In this document: positions 1-13,232 of the stretch, piece by piece
Layout of the letters: each line of letters opens with the position of its first letter
Numbering within the stretch: the first letter of the stretch is position 1
Assembly (NCBI GenBank): GCA_026225945.1
Contig: JAMJFZ010001868.1
Coordinates: 6,540,001 to 6,604,000 of the forward strand
Length of the DNA: 64,000 nt
DNA from: Cricetomys ansorgei
Taxonomy: Eukaryota > Chordata > Mammalia > Rodentia > Nesomyidae
Reading direction: 5' to 3'
Notes under the pieces: model-generated
Told to the model about the DNA's origin: nothing
Databases searched by the model: none
Seen by the model: only the letters and a program-made list of their open reading frames with translations
Translations under genes and position numbers: made by a program

Positions 1-1244
1 AACTAAGGTTGCTTGAAAACCCATATGAAAACATTTTATAGGCCTACTCAAAAATAAAAAATGTGTGTGTGTGCATGTGTGTGTGTGTTAAATGGAATTA
101 TGTCACATGTGGTGATACTGCTATCTCTCAAACAACAGACTGGCTAACAACAACCTGAACGTCAAGCATGATAAACTTCCCATGTTGTTAGTCTGGAAAA
201 TACAAGAGTCCTCCAAAAACACCACCAGCCATTGTCATTGCCATTGTACTTCATTGCCTTCCAGAACTTGAAGGTAAAATCTCATTGCTAAAGATATCAC
301 ACACTTTGGACACAGGGGTTGGAAGAACCAGAATGAACCTGAGCTGAAAGCCTCCTTCCTGAGACCTGGCTCTCACAATATCTGAACTTTGTAGCCAAGC
401 TCCCAAGAGAGAGGAGCAATTGTTAGTCTTAAATAGATGGAAGACATAGGAACCACAGCTGTTTCTTGAGCTCTTCTTTACCTTCTTTATATCTTTTAGT
501 CTTAAGTTCCAAATGTCTGTCTAACTTGTTTCCAGACTTTGGAAATTCTTTACTTGGCTTTCCTAATTTTTTTCTATATCTCTTAAAACGTGCAATTATT
601 ATGAGCTTGTAATCCACACAATTTTAGCACTACATGGCTCTCCTGAAAACACACTGAACGCATTTTGAGATAAGTGCAAATTTTCTAATGTTCCTTATTC
701 ATCCTTGATTAGCAAAGTCAGGAAAGGTGGGAGAAATAAAGTAAACCCTATTCCCTGACACATAAAGGTGTGTAAGTTCCAAGGCTCCAGTTCTATTTGT
801 CAAATGAGCTTCTAACACTAGGTTCATACCATTCCACAGTTAAGTGAGGAGAAACTATAATCAGGATAAATTGTATGAGAAAAGAATCTATTTTCAGTAA
901 AAGAATAAGGTAAAAATATATTGACAATAAAAAAAGGAAATGAAGGACGAGTGTCTTCAAGGTAAAATGGGTAAAAGTGGGGGATTTATTTTAGAATTTG
1001 CCTTGGTTTTGACATAAACTCTAAATATTAATTTTTAAACATTTTAAGCTTAGGTGTAGTTTTTAGAGTTCCTAATAAGTTTTGTAAATTACACACTTTA
1101 TAATTTTTAGTAATTTTGAATTTAATTATTTGTCCACTAAAAAAAAAGTTTTGCCAAGTGATCTGAAGGTAAGCTAAAAGCATCACAAATCCAAGTCCTG
1201 CATTGGATCAGACTAGCTAACTTAATAGCATTAGCTTTAAGAAT
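1..1244. other. Unassigned AT-rich DNA
   Basis: Apart from the TG microsatellite at its left end I see no gene, RNA or recognisable repeat here. Confidence 0.5.
61..89 (+). repeat. (TG)n microsatellite
   Basis: Alternating TG with one CA interruption, 29 nt. Confidence 0.9.
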
Positions 1245-1250
1245 GTCTCT
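1245..1250. repeat. Target-site duplication of solo LTR (left)
   Basis: GTCTCT, identical to 2554-2559. Confidence 0.8.
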
Positions 1251-2553
1251 TGCGGGGGTCTGAGTCCAGCTCTAGTGCCCGCGATGGGTTCCTCAGCTTC
1301 CACGAAGGAGGATAAACAACCGAAACTATGACAAGTGAGCGCAGTATCTCACTCTTCTATGGGACTCTTAGTTGGCAAGCTTAATGCTCTTTAATAAGAC
1401 ACATAGAATACGTCTTATGGTGATTATGACACTCAAGAGCACTTCTTTAATAGTAAATTAAAGAAAGATAAAGAAAAGCAAAGAATAAAATTGAAGAAAA
1501 TAGCAATGTGCACATTAAGGGAATAAAACAAAGTTTCTCTAAGCTAGCAATTCAACTCTCTAGGCCTTGTAATCTATTCTCCTCAGTTAGTTCATTCCTC
1601 TCGTCTCTCCTGTCTGTCTGTCTCTGTCTCTATGTCCATTGTCCTCGTCCATTCTTCTCATCTCGTTCTCTCGTTCCTCTTCTTGTTCTTCGTTCTTCCT
1701 CTGACCAAGACTTTTCTGTAGCTTAAGTAGCACACTGCAGGAATGTTTATCTAAGGGTTGCAGGTGTCAGGCATATCTCAAACAAGAACCAATGGGAAAG
1801 GTGTCTCTCCTCTTTACAACTGCAGGCTTCAAAGTTACTCAGTTATCACCAAAGAGTAAATGATACAATGATTAATTAGTGGATGGTAGGGATGTCACTG
1901 CTGATTGCCATTTGCCTTGCACAGATAGTTCAGGGTGCCATGAAGGCGCCAACGGAGGATTTTATGGTTTTTTAGTTCCTTGGTATGTATTTATTTTTCT
2001 GGGTCAAAGCTCTAAATTTCTAGTCTTATCTGGTGGCCTGGCTAGGTTGAAGGTTATTTCTCTCTTTAAGTCCTGGGAATGTTTACTTTTAAGTTGGTGC
2101 AGGCTTCCTACATTCTTCGTTAGTGAAGGGTTAATTGTCTGCTTGTCTTTCCAGGTGCACTAACTTTCTAACTAAGCTCTCTGGCTTCTATCTATTAAGG
2201 CTTATTTCTTCCTGCGAAGATCAGCGTTTACTCCAGGAATAGCTTTATGATGCACTTGCAATAAACCTGGGTTGCTCTCACGTTCCAGGACTTGGAAGTC
2301 CGGATGTGATTACAATTTACTTCTGAATAGCATGGCTGTGTTTCATTCCAGCCCACAGTGGCCAGCTCAGAGATTAATTTTGATATTACTATTAGGCTAT
2401 GCAGATCTTATTATTGATGAGAAAACGTATGTCACTGTACAGTAAAGATAAGAAAGGGGCAAAGCAGTTAAGGAATTCCAGTTCCCAACAGCGGATGCCC
2501 AGGAACCTTGTCAAGCTGAAGCGTCCATAGTCTGGATAACCTGGATCCCAACA
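1251..2553 (-). mobile_element. Solo ERV LTR, class II (ERVK-like)
   Basis: A 1303-bp segment bounded by TG...CA in both directions. On its own (minus) strand it begins TGTTGGGATCC and ends CCCCCGCA. It is flanked by a perfect 6-bp direct duplication GTCTCT (1245-1250 and 2554-2559), the duplication size expected of class II (IAP/MMTV-like) elements. No internal retroviral region or second LTR adjoins it, so it is a solo LTR left by recombination. On its own strand it contains an ATTAAA-type signal in TCTTATTAAAGAGC and a CTGTCT/GAGA-rich stretch. I see no open frame of 60 or more codons on that strand. The plus-strand frames at 1508-1726 and 1879-2163 are non-coding shadows. The subfamily is not identified. 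Confidence 0.8.
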
Positions 2554-2559
2554 GTCTCT
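2554..2559. repeat. Target-site duplication of solo LTR (right)
   Basis: GTCTCT, identical to 1245-1250. Confidence 0.8.
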
Positions 2560-3462
2560 TAGTTTTTCCTAATGCATGTTTTTGATGAACTATTTGTGAG
2601 TATTTGAAATGTAAATGGGATTAATTGAAGCACACAGGGTGGAGTGAAGTAAGAAAGTATGATATGCATATTGTGCAATGTGAATTAAATATTTATGTCA
2701 AAGAAGTTGCTCATTTATAGATGTTTGTAGTATAGTGCTGTGAAAATGATAATGCAAGGGTTTGTATTGACATAAACAATTTTAATGAGTAAACACTTCA
2801 TGTTATCTCACAAGGGAAATCAGCAAAATTAATACATACAATTATCACTTATGTTTTATTTAAGGAATCTTGTGTTAACTTCAGTGGCAAAGCAGATTTG
2901 AGACCACCTCTAAATTATCCTACTTTATATAGGCCAAGTAGCAATGAAATAATTTTAGTGAATCAACTATTTTTATTAATGAGACAGACAAATATGTTAA
3001 TGTACAGACATTTTCAAAAAGGTGTAAAAGTGATTAATAAGTGTTTGTAAAATGAGTTGAAGAGCAAGGGAGAAAAATCAAATCTGTTGCATTAGTGTAT
3101 AGGAAACAAGATCTTTACTTTTGAATGTTTAAAATTTAAGAAAAGTTTTAAAAAGTATATTTTAGATATGGTGCTTTCTAATTCAGACTGTAAATCTATT
3201 ATGGAATGGGTTTGGCAAACTTTTTCTATAAGTTGATAGAGGTAATAATAATATCCTAGTTGTCTGGTCTACTTGATTTTGGTGTGTCAGTTGTACGCTC
3301 ATGACAGCTGAATTGCAGCTCCAGGTGATAGGTAAATGAAAGGGCGTATATATCCTAAGAAACCTGGTAGCCTGAAGTTTATAGTGCCTTTTCCAAAAAC
3401 CTTGTATATTTTGTTTTTGTATCGTAGTATTTTGGGGTTTTGTTTGATGGTTTGTTTGTTTT

Positions 3463-3572
3463 GTTTATGTTACTACAGAGTCTCCTTGGGTAGCCCAGTT
3501 TCCTTCAACCTTGTGATGACTTTGTTACAAACCGTCTAAGGCTCAGATTCAAGGCAAGTGCTACCACTCCAG
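3463..3572 (-). mobile_element. Old B1-like SINE fragment
   Basis: Reads like a diverged reverse B1 (CAGAGTCTCCTTGGGTAGCC ... CAAGTGCTACCACTCC), with the order of B1 landmarks kept but many differences. Confidence 0.5.
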
Positions 3573-4837
3573 ATAAGTGATTTTTCTGAAAGCTTATTCC
3601 CTATACATGAATTTCAGCTGAAACAAAATGCACTTTGGAAATAACAAGGAGGGAATAACAAAGATGCTTTTATGCTCTCAGTGAGTAGTTCAGGATGTTG
3701 ATTTTACCCTTTGAACAGAATGAAAAGAGCTGTCTCTTTCTAGAACCAACTTCTTTTTTGAGTTTTGTGAAAGCAACATGTTCAGCTGTGAGAAACTGCA
3801 CAATCACTGATGAGGGTGACTCTGTATCATTAGGAGATAGTCTATGTGAGAAGAGGTACCCAGACTCAGTTTTACTTTCAGAATTCAATTTTACTTCGAG
3901 AATTGAGCTCCTTTTCTGAACCTCTGTTTTCTCATAGTGCAACAGATCTCCTTTCCTTGAATATTGAAATACTAACATAAGACTCAGTAAAGGTCAGGCA
4001 CGCAGAAGATACCCAAGAAACCTCCACTCTCTTTCCTTCCTTTGGATTCGTCTAGGAAGTTTTGATTCAAATCAAATTATCAATTATTAGAATAATCCAG
4101 AAATACATGTTCACCATTGAAAATCATCCACAAACATAATGTTTATGTCTGTCAAAAAGGAGGTTTGAAGACAGTGTAATCCAGAACTCTTTGTGCCATA
4201 AAAAGTTACTGGATTTCCTTTAAATGTAGAGACAGGACAGTACAGAATGTTTTCAAAAATTGCAAGTTTTTGTGAAATGTTCGAAAAATGAGGAGGCAGA
4301 AGCAGAACAAAACAAAAGTCACTGTAATCACGAGCCTGAAACTTTATTATGTGAAGTGGCTGTGCACGCTTAATGGATGCAAATAACTGTTATTACAGCG
4401 ACTTATCAAGATACAAACTGCTTTTTTTTTTTAAAAAGAAAATTCAGTTTTATAATGTGAACATAATCTTCTTTTTCTACCTGTTTTCCAGTTATCACAA
4501 TCTTTCTTATTCTCAGACTCAACAAGTCCTTGTAAGCTTCTCTGCTTGATGATGAAAAATTTACTTCTTTCTTGTGACAACTAACCAGAAGTTTTTTGAG
4601 GGTCAAAAATTAGAAAAGATCAACTTCCTGGATTAGTCAAACCAATAATGGTTTGTTTACATTAAAAAATTGTATGTGTTTATGTGTGTTTGTCTGTATG
4701 AAATTGGATGTGTATGTGATGTATGCATGTTTCATATATCTGTACTTACACGCATGTAAATATATATAGAGAGAGGCAAGATGTCTTCTCAGGTGTTTTC
4801 TAGATTGGTCTCTGTAGATAATTATTGGACTTCAGAT

Positions 4838-5915
4838 GTAGCCATAGATTCATGCCAGATGAAGACTTTGATTTTGAACAAAAAGCTGTTTGTTCTTTTG
4901 TTTAATTCAATCACCAGTCCTAGTAAGAGAGACCTGAAGCATTTCAGCCTCCCTACCATCTAGTTTTAAGCCTCTGAGACCCACTACTGACTAAGCCACT
5001 ATGACTAGCTCCTTCTGAACTCTGATCCTTGTGTTCAACTCTCTCAGCATCTGTCTCAAACTCTTCTCCAAGCTGACTGTTCAAACTGACTTTCTGGACT
5101 GGCTTACTGTTTCTGACTGAACCCTTCTGAGTCTGGCTTACTCTGATGGATTCTCTGATTGCCTCAGACTGAACCGCTCAGTTCAGCTTCAAACTAATTC
5201 ACTCCTCCCAGTTGACACTGATTTCTTCTGCTGAGCTGCCTCTTTGTCTCTGTGTCTCTTCCTGACCTCTCATTGCTCCATACTGCTTAAGTCAGTCTAT
5301 GCTCCTCACTGAGATCATTTCATTGTCTCTGTGTCTTGTCTCTTGTCTATCTGCTTCAGATTGCTTGACTCATGCTACCTGCTGTAACTGATTGACCTGA
5401 GCTGATAGCTGGGAGTATCCTCACTCTGATACATTCTGCTAACTCTTCCTCTGATTTGTCAGTAGCCCTGCCCTTCACTCTGACTCATCTCACACATTAC
5501 TTTCTGTGTGACACTGACTCCTGATCTCTGCTTCCTGTGTCTGCTTCCATACTTTGTTTCTGTCTTAGGGATTATAGGTGTGCACCCACTACTGCTTTCT
5601 GAATATTGGGATTAAAAGTGTGTACCAATATTACTAACATTCTTTCTACATTCCATTCTGAACACACATGTCTCTGAATGTGATTACTTCATATAGACCC
5701 CTGGAATATAGAACTTTCCTAGCTTTCACAGAGGCCTATTGCTCTATAGGTTTCCATCTCACCGTTTGCACTGGGCTTAGCTCACTGAACATACTGACTA
5801 GCCAATGATCTTTAGGGTTCTGCCTGGCTCTGTCTTGCTATTTTACAAGACCACTAGAATCCCAAATTAGGTTACCATGTTTATGAAGTGGCCACTATAC
5901 CATCCGACACACAAT
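4838..5915 (+). repeat. Dispersed CT/GACT-rich repeat, copy A
   Basis: Starts with GTAGCCATAGATTCA, as copy B does at 14590. Both continue through TTTCAGCCTCC, CTGACT-rich blocks, TTCAAACTGA and TCTTCTCC(A) motifs, to GGGATTA(TA/GA)GG and CATTCTTTCTAC, about 800 bp in this copy. Copy A extends about 260 bp further (CTAGAACTTTCC-like and AGACCACTAGAATCCC). It is a moderately old rodent interspersed repeat. It vaguely resembles RMER-type repeats in my memory, but I cannot assign a family. Confidence 0.6.
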
Positions 5916-8810
5916 AAATTTTCATTTTTTGGTCCAAGTGTTTGTTTGCTCTGTTTGTTTGTTTTTTGGGGGAGTTATTTCTTGATTGTAAAGAAGTGAT
6001 ATTTGGGAAAAAATTATAAAATTTTATAAAAATAATTATGTGGGCAGATCACCTTTCATTCATATTTTGAGAAATAATCCTTTCTCTCCATCCATAATGA
6101 GACAAAAACATAGCTCATATAAATTAAAATGGGACTAAAGTGTAATGGTGAACAAGACTGTAGAACATCCAGAATTTCTTTTAGTGCTTGTTCACAAACA
6201 TGCAAGTAATGAATTTAAAATCTACATGTCAAGGCCCCCAAACACTCTATATCTCTTTATTTTGTTTATTATTTAAAAACCAATATCCTAGCCTTTTGCT
6301 CTTATATCCCATGTTAACTATCCTCTCACCACTGATAACTGACATCAGCGATGTGATCTCCATCAACTGGTCCTAGACTGTACTTCATTAACTTTCTGTC
6401 CCCAATATTCATGCATACTCATAACATAAAAGCTCTGTAATTTTAATAATGGCTCTTCTGTACTCAAATATCTCACTATATTGTTCATTAACCTTAAATG
6501 AAATTAATCATTCTAAAAGATAAATTAAATTAATGTAAAATTAAACTTATTTAAGTTAAATCCCTATAATTTCAAATTGCTTTAGAATGAAATAGTAGTT
6601 AAAATCCGAAAATTCAGGGGGCAGAGGGTAAAATTCTCCAACTAATCTAAATAATGAAGTTTTGATGGAAATATTAGAGAATTCATTGAATACATTTTAA
6701 AGTTAAAGAGATATTTTATGAATAAAATTTTAAAAGTCATCAGCCAGAATAAAAGAATGCATATTTGGGTAAATAAGCAAAAAATTTCCTTTCACTATGT
6801 TCCTGTATTCTGATACCTTCATTCACTGATAAAATGGATGATTTGTTTTCCTTTCAGAGCACACAACATTGACGGTTGCATTCCTGCCAATGTTTCAGAA
6901 TCAAACGAACAAACAGGCCTTGCACACGAAGTTCCTCCCTCTGTAAATGTATCTAAAGTAAATACATCTCGACTAATTCCAATCTATACTTTGATTATAC
7001 AAGGAAATGACATTAAATGGTATCAGTAAATTTAAAACTAACAACCAGTAAAAGAATAAAAAGGGAAGCAGCAAATATGTGTTTATACGTGTATTTATAT
7101 GATTTGTATTTGTGTCTATACCTGTATACACACTTATCAAACTTCTGCAACAGTGCTTACTTTCATCATTGCCATATTTTTTGTAATAGGAAACCCAACT
7201 TACAGTTATCTCATGATTCTATGGGGGTGTGGGGGTGAAGTTGTGTAATAGCCATTTTAAGATATTTAGCATTTGTTCAACTAGAAATCAGAAATAATTT
7301 CTTCAAACTATTTTTCTTTACATTTCACACACAAAATATTCAGCTTCTTGGAATCCTACTGTGTAAGCATTAAACTCAACTGCCATTGTGTTCCAAATTA
7401 CCAGCATTTTGTTTCAATTGCAGGATGGTGTGGGCATGACACTTTAAAATGTCAGAAAACACACCTTAGTCCTGAGGTCATTCCAAATGACCAGTCTTTG
7501 CTAGCAAATGAAAAGCAGTTCTTTTATCTTCATTCAAACCTGTGAGGGGCACATTTCAGTTCAAACTAATGTTCTGGAAACAAAAGAGTACATAGAGAAA
7601 AACCTCTTAGGCTGCAATTCCAGGATGTGTAAAATGCTACTATGCTGGTTTATCTAGGTGGATAAAATACTGCTTCTCAAACATTTTAAATCCTGGTTGT
7701 GTAATGAGAAACTGAGTCTAAATGAATTAACATCCTTTCAAACTGTCTTATGTCTTTCTGTTTGACAATTACTTGTCATTTCTAGTGATTGTATTTATGG
7801 TTTATGTTAGTATTAAAAATTATTTTCCCGTGTGCGCAAAAAAATAATGTCCATATGAATCTAATAAATTATTTTTTAATTCACCTAGAAAAAGAAGTTA
7901 TATTTTGTATAAACGGTTCATCATTATTCACTTTAAACTTGAAATAAAAATAAAACAAAGAATTGGATTTTACTCCCTTAAAAATAAACTCTATGATTCC
8001 TTAAAATAAATATAAATAAAACTTTATCTTTTTGTTTCTAGGTTTAGAAATAATTAGGTTTCCATGGCTTCTTTTCTGATCTTTATATATAAATAAAATA
8101 CCACTGGCTTTGAAACAAAGTGCTAATTTGATGATATATACAAGGAATATACATAAAAAACATAATATTTTTAACAATTTTATTTCACTTTAATATTGTC
8201 AACATTTAAAGTCTAGTTAATAAAACAGCAATGAGGAAATAAAGGGTACTTATATCAAGCATTTAAAGGAATTTTAACATGTAATCATGCTGAGATACAA
8301 TTAAAAGAGCCCCTAAATTAAACACCTTTAACATCACTACAAATATGGAACTAGCCATAAAAAATATAGTGAAGCATGTTATGCCTTAACGGATATGCCA
8401 TACTTCATTTATCCTTTAAAGGAATGCTCATGTTATTTACATCCACCAATATCCAATGTTGTCAACATAATGCATAGGAGATCTAAAAATTAATACACAC
8501 ACAGCCAACATTCTATTTGGCTCTTTGTTTTTTTTTAAAAAATGTCACTATTTCATTGTCCATCAAATCCTGTTTATTTTTCTGAGGTTTACAAGAAATA
8601 TGAAAGGGTTATATTTAGCCAGGGAACATACATTTTAATACACTCAAAGCTTCACCCAGAAACTGCCTCACCAGGTGGAACAATTATTGAAATAAAAGCA
8701 TGTGCGTCAAACACCTACTTGGCAGTCTTCTCTTCAAACTCAACATGCCCTTGCTCATAAAACCTTTCGTTGTGATAACTGCTGTCAATAGTGACAATTT
8801 CTTTCTTTTT

Positions 8811-9019
8811 AAGATTTGTATTTTTATTTTTATATGAGTGTTTGCCTGCACGAATACATATACAACTCATGCATGCAGTCTCAGCAGAGGCCAGGAGAGG
8901 GCTTCAGATTCCGTGCATTACAAATCGTTCTGTACTGCCATATGGATACTGAGAACTGAACCTCGGTCCTCTGCAAGAGCATCTGCTCCTCTCGTTTGCT
9001 GAGACATCTCAACAGACCC
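8811..9019 (-). mobile_element. B3/B2-family SINE
   Basis: Reverse orientation: A-tail side at the left (AAGATTTGTATTTTTATTTT), then GAGTGTTTGCCTGCA, GCCAGGAGAGGGC, GAACTGAACCTCGGTCCTCT and GCTGAGACATCTC, the tRNA-derived head in reverse. Confidence 0.8.
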
Positions 9020-10417
9020 AAAGTGAAGATTCCTATTGCTTATCTCCAAGCTGCAGCCTGGGCTCACAGCTGTAGCATTGTCAATTGTGATAATGTTTTA
9101 CCTACAGTGAGACTCTCTAGACTCTTCTCCTCATTGTAGGGATTTTTGAGATGCCCTTATTCAAGCTCATTACAGTTGCACCTCACGAATACCATCTGTA
9201 AATGAATTTTGAGGCTTCCTACATATCTAGAAGAGAGAACACAGTAATTATAATACAGTTGTAAAGCTCAGCTCTCAAAAATATGTGTAGATAAATAATT
9301 TTTGACAAGATTCCCCCAAATGTATCTGCTCTATAAGATGTCAATAGTGTGTATTTAAGTCAACATCCTAAAGACAACCTGCAATTTAGTTTTCCAGATG
9401 ATCTTTAAAGCACTGTTAAATCAAGCACTTTTACTCAATGCTTTTTTGAACTGGTGACACTCTCTTGTAACACATAAAGATAAGACAGAACATTTCCTAC
9501 TTGATTTCATTGTTGGTACATTTTAACATTTTACTGATAACTTTTTATACCTCATAAATCCTACAAGGCAGAAAGTAAGTTTGATTTTTTTCACCTTGCA
9601 TTACAAACAAAACTAAAAGTGACTTTAGTGTTTTCTATCCATGTTTGAAAATCCTCAGATTCGATGTGGTTTGAATTCTGCTAAACAGTTGAGCAAGAAA
9701 TAGACTGAAATTCAGGTAAAAATTGGCCATCTTAGAAACTATAATTGCCAAATAGGTTGATTTAATTATTTTACATTTGAAACATAAGACATGACACTAC
9801 TTTTTTATTATATAAATCCATAAAGGTATACAATTACAAATCGTCAGTTCACAAGAGAAATTATTTTAAAATGAATTAATACACATCTTATTTTCTTCTT
9901 GGGAGTAACATATCTTGGAAATAAATCCTAGAAAGGCATGGCTTTGCTTTTTTAAAAAAAAAATACTATATCCAAAACAGGGCAAATAAAATGCAAGAAA
10001 TAAATTTAAATTAATGGCTAATCTAGGCAAATAATACTTTAATATTAGGCATTAAACTTTCATTATAAGCAATAGGTATATTTAAATAAAATATGTATTA
10101 AAATTATTTCATTTTCAAAATATGTTCACAGAATTATTAAGCTCCAATATTAATAGTATACAAAAAAATAAAGAAAATAAAAGTAAAAATATGTTATGAT
10201 TTCAATGTGCTATATTTGTCAATTTCATGTCTACTTAAATAAATTAACCTGAAAACCTCTTGCTTATTCATCTATGAAAGCCCTAATCTTATAATTGTAT
10301 CATTCATATTTTAACCAATGGAGTCTTTCATTTTAAGTTTAAGCTTCTTGTTACTGGAATACAACTAATTATATTGGACTAAGCCAGACTTTTATGATTT
10401 TTGCCTATTAGTATTAC
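9020..10417 (-). other. Probable proximal 3' UTR of Gabrg1
   Basis: The sequence after the stop codon is AT-rich and has no other coding signal, so it should be 3' UTR at least in part. AATAAA-like hexamers on the gene strand occur, for example near 9804-9811 and further out near 8176. I cannot tell which, if any, is used, so the far boundary is a guess. Apart from short A/T runs no repeat was recognised here. Confidence 0.45.
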
Positions 10418-10687
10418 TTATAAGTAAAGATATCCAACCCAGTAAACCAGATTGAACAAGGCAAATGCTGTTGGGAAAAAGATTCTGGAGTAGGAATCAA
10501 TTTTGGCGATGCGTATGTGAATCCGTCCTTCCCTCCAGGAACCCGTCCTGCAATCTTCAAAGCAGCAGAAGAAGCTAGCACAGTCTTTGCCTTCCAAACA
10601 CTGGTATCCATAATCATCTTCCCCCTGAGGCAGAGAAATGCTGTTCATGGGAATCAGAGTGGATCCAGCGTGGAGACCTGGGGATAC
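10418..10687 (-). CDS. Gabrg1: Gabrg1 exon 9 (M3-M4 loop, M4, stop)
   Basis: 270 nt of coding sequence ending in TAA at 10418-10420. Acceptor ATTTACTCAG|GTATCC, phase 0. Encodes the last 89 residues (about 377-465): [76 protein letters not shown] and [13 protein letters not shown]. The cysteine cluster in the loop is the region palmitoylated in gamma-2 (family knowledge), and the final hydrophobic stretch is M4. The minus-strand open frame continues upstream through the pyrimidine repeat as poly-Leu or poly-Phe; that part is intron. The start was set at the AG at 10688-10689 because VSPGL matches remembered rodent gamma-1. A second AG 21 nt upstream is in frame. Confidence 0.97.
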   Translation of the reverse strand, partial: VSPGLHAGSTLIPMNSISLPQGEDDYGYQCLEGKDCASFFCCFEDCRTGSWREGRIHIRIAKIDSYSRIFFPTAFALFNLVYWVGYLYL

Positions 10688-10718
10688 CTGAGTAAATGAT
10701 AAATGAGACTGTAAGACT

Positions 10719-11013
<295 letters not shown>

Positions 11014-11689
11014 CACCCTGCCAGGGATGCACTAGGAAACTTATAATCTATAAAAAATATTTGACTTCCAAATATTGATTATGTTCAACTATAATGTATT
11101 TTTTTATTTCAGTTTACTCTGTTAGCCACAAGTTTTCTTCTATTCCAAAGGTATACAGAAAACAAATAAATTTGGGAATAAAAATCACTGTAGATTAGAA
11201 AGATAATCTACAAAAATATTGTCAACCATGAATCTAACTATAAAATGGCAGTAAACTTTATGTTCTCATGGTGTTGAGCATTCAAACAATTATGATGCTG
11301 CAAATATTTTTGATATTTCACATTATATAATTTATTTATCTTAGTTATAATGAGAATAGATATCCAGAAGAGACATTCTGATGGTGAAAACAGTTTGATA
11401 AGCCAGAAATGATAGAAAAGATATGCCATATATGTCATATATAGGAATAAATTTATATAGCTATATTGTGAGGTTTCTAAACCTCAGCTTTAGGAGCAAC
11501 AAATGTGCAAAACTAGGCTCATGCTAACAGGGCAGCAAATCTCCCTATAGAAATCATATTAACACCTAAGTAAACTTTGTAATCAGGACTCTGACAGCAA
11601 CAATAACTTCTATTTTGTCAGGACATTTTGAGTTCCATGTCAAATTAACATCTCATAATAGGTATGAGTATTATCTTTCTTAGATTTCT

Positions 11690-11840
11690 TTGTGTGTGTG
11701 TTTATGTGTAAGTGCGTAAGAATGAACATGTATGCATTACAGGATACATGTAAAGGTCTTGAGACCTGGGATTAACTTCAAGTTGTCAGTCTTAGTGGCA
11801 AGTGTATTTCCCTCCTGAGAAACCTTACTGACTCAGGATT
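11690..11840 (-). mobile_element. B3 SINE fragment
   Basis: TGTGTGTGTTTATGTG, GGTCTTGAGACCTGGGATTAAC, CAAGTTGTCAGTCTTAGTGGC and a pyrimidine-rich end follow the order of a reversed B3. Confidence 0.65.
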
Positions 11841-11899
11841 TGAATATTTGTAAGTCATAAAAATGATATTGGAAAATATCATAGCTCAGGGAGTCAAAT

Positions 11900-12115
11900 A
11901 CTGTGAAACATAAAGTAAGCACTTTGGAGTCAGACGTATTTGTGTTAGATATCGCCCATGATGCAGTGCTTGTGTGACCTGAACAGGAAATGTGGCTGCT
12001 CCTCTGTCTCTGAGGTGTTTGTCTTGCAAAAGTGACAATTGCAATACTACAGATCAGCTTGATGATTAAATGGGGAGTCTACAACAAGCACTCAGTGGTA
12101 AATCCCTTACTACTG
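11900..12115 (+). mobile_element. MIR (ancient mammalian SINE)
   Basis: TTTGGAGTCAGACGT, TGTGTGACCTGAACAGG, CTCTGTCTCTGAGGTG, GATTAAATGGGGAG and CAAGCACTCAGTGG follow the MIR core in order, strongly diverged. Confidence 0.7.
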
Positions 12116-12598
12116 CTGTTCCTTTTCTGTTGCTATTGCTTTCTGAAAAGAGCATGTCAGATCAGACTGTAAAATGCATGGTAAAGTACACATACAAGCA
12201 CTGCTAACAACAGTGGTTACAAAAAAAATAAATCTTTTAAAATAGCCAGAAGACTGTAGCTTTAGTCATCCTGTGCCCTTCAGAACTTCTGAATGTCATG
12301 ATGGATCTAAGCTGTGGTTGTAAATCTCACTATAATCTGTTTTGCTGTCATCTAAGCAGTAAATTAGAAGTCAAGACCATAAAAATAATTTTTCTGAGCT
12401 TAATTATTTCTAATGTAATGTTGATCACTTTTCCTTTACCTTAAATTTTGAAAAGATGTATATCACGGACATGAAATATTTTATGGGAAATATGTAAATA
12501 TCAAACAAATATGTGGACTTCTTAAAATTTGTATTTTTACTCAAATTTATTGTGTTTCTAAATAGTAAGAGAAAAAATAAATATTACAATTGAAGCAA

Positions 12599-12830
12599 TT
12601 GCAGGCTGAGAAGAACTTGCTTGGTGGACCTAGCATTCACCTTGCAAGTCTGAGCAGTAAAGCTCAGATTCCCAGGCCACAAGGCAAATGCCAGGCAGGT
12701 GTAGTGGCTGCCAGTTACAGCAATGCTTGGGAGACAAGTGACAGGATTCCAGGGGGAAACAGATGCTTCTACTAGTCTATTCAGTGAGCCCTGATTTCAG
12801 TAGAAGACTTCACTGCAATAAAGTGAAGGG
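12599..12830 (+). mobile_element. B4 SINE
   Basis: Contains CACCTTGCAAGTCTGAGCA, GATTCCCAGGCCAC, GCCAGGCAGGTGTAGTGGCT, TGCTTGGGAGACAAGTGACA and a TCAGTGAGCCCTG-like tail: the tRNA-like head fused to a B1-like body that defines B4. Confidence 0.65.
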
Positions 12831-13144
12831 TCCTAGCTTCATATCTTCTTTTTCGTGGAGTACATATGAAAGTTAGGAAACTAAAAATGATCCATGGAAG
12901 GGGATTCAATCAAGGAACGGGGCAGTGGAATAAAGGGGAAATGAAGAGAACGAGGAATACCAGAAGAAGAAAGATTCAAGCTGGCAGTAAAGTGATGGAG
13001 ATGGTGGAGCAGGGAAGAGAGAAGGGCTTAAGAAAACGGGTTGTATATGAGAAAACAAGATGGAACCATGGTGAGAACAGAATAGGTGTGCTATAAAATG
13101 CAGGGTTGGGACAATCTTTTAGAGTAATGCTTTAAGTAAGAATG

Positions 13145-13232
13145 AGAGCAAGGGAGGAGAATAGGAAAAGGAGAAGAGAGAAGTGAGGAGAAGAGAGGAG
13201 AGGAGAGGAGAGGAGAGGAGGAAAGGGTAGGA
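13145..13232 (+). repeat. GA-rich (GGAGA)n repeat
   Basis: Purine-only tract with GAGGA units, weakly regular at the left and near-perfect at 13187-13220. Confidence 0.85.

Larger units (their letters stand above)
2560..9019. other. Gene-downstream DNA, mostly unassigned
   Basis: No exon-like open frame with splice sites was recognised. It holds an old B1-like piece (3463-3572), dispersed repeat copy A (4838-5915) and a B3/B2 SINE (8811-9019). The remainder (2560-3460, 3575-4837, 5916-8810) is AT-rich, with no repeat family I can name. Part may belong to a long Gabrg1 3' UTR. Confidence 0.4.

Noticed and set aside
1508..2163. Plus-strand open frames inside the LTR
   Set aside because: Antisense to the LTR, with no similarity recognised; chance frames.
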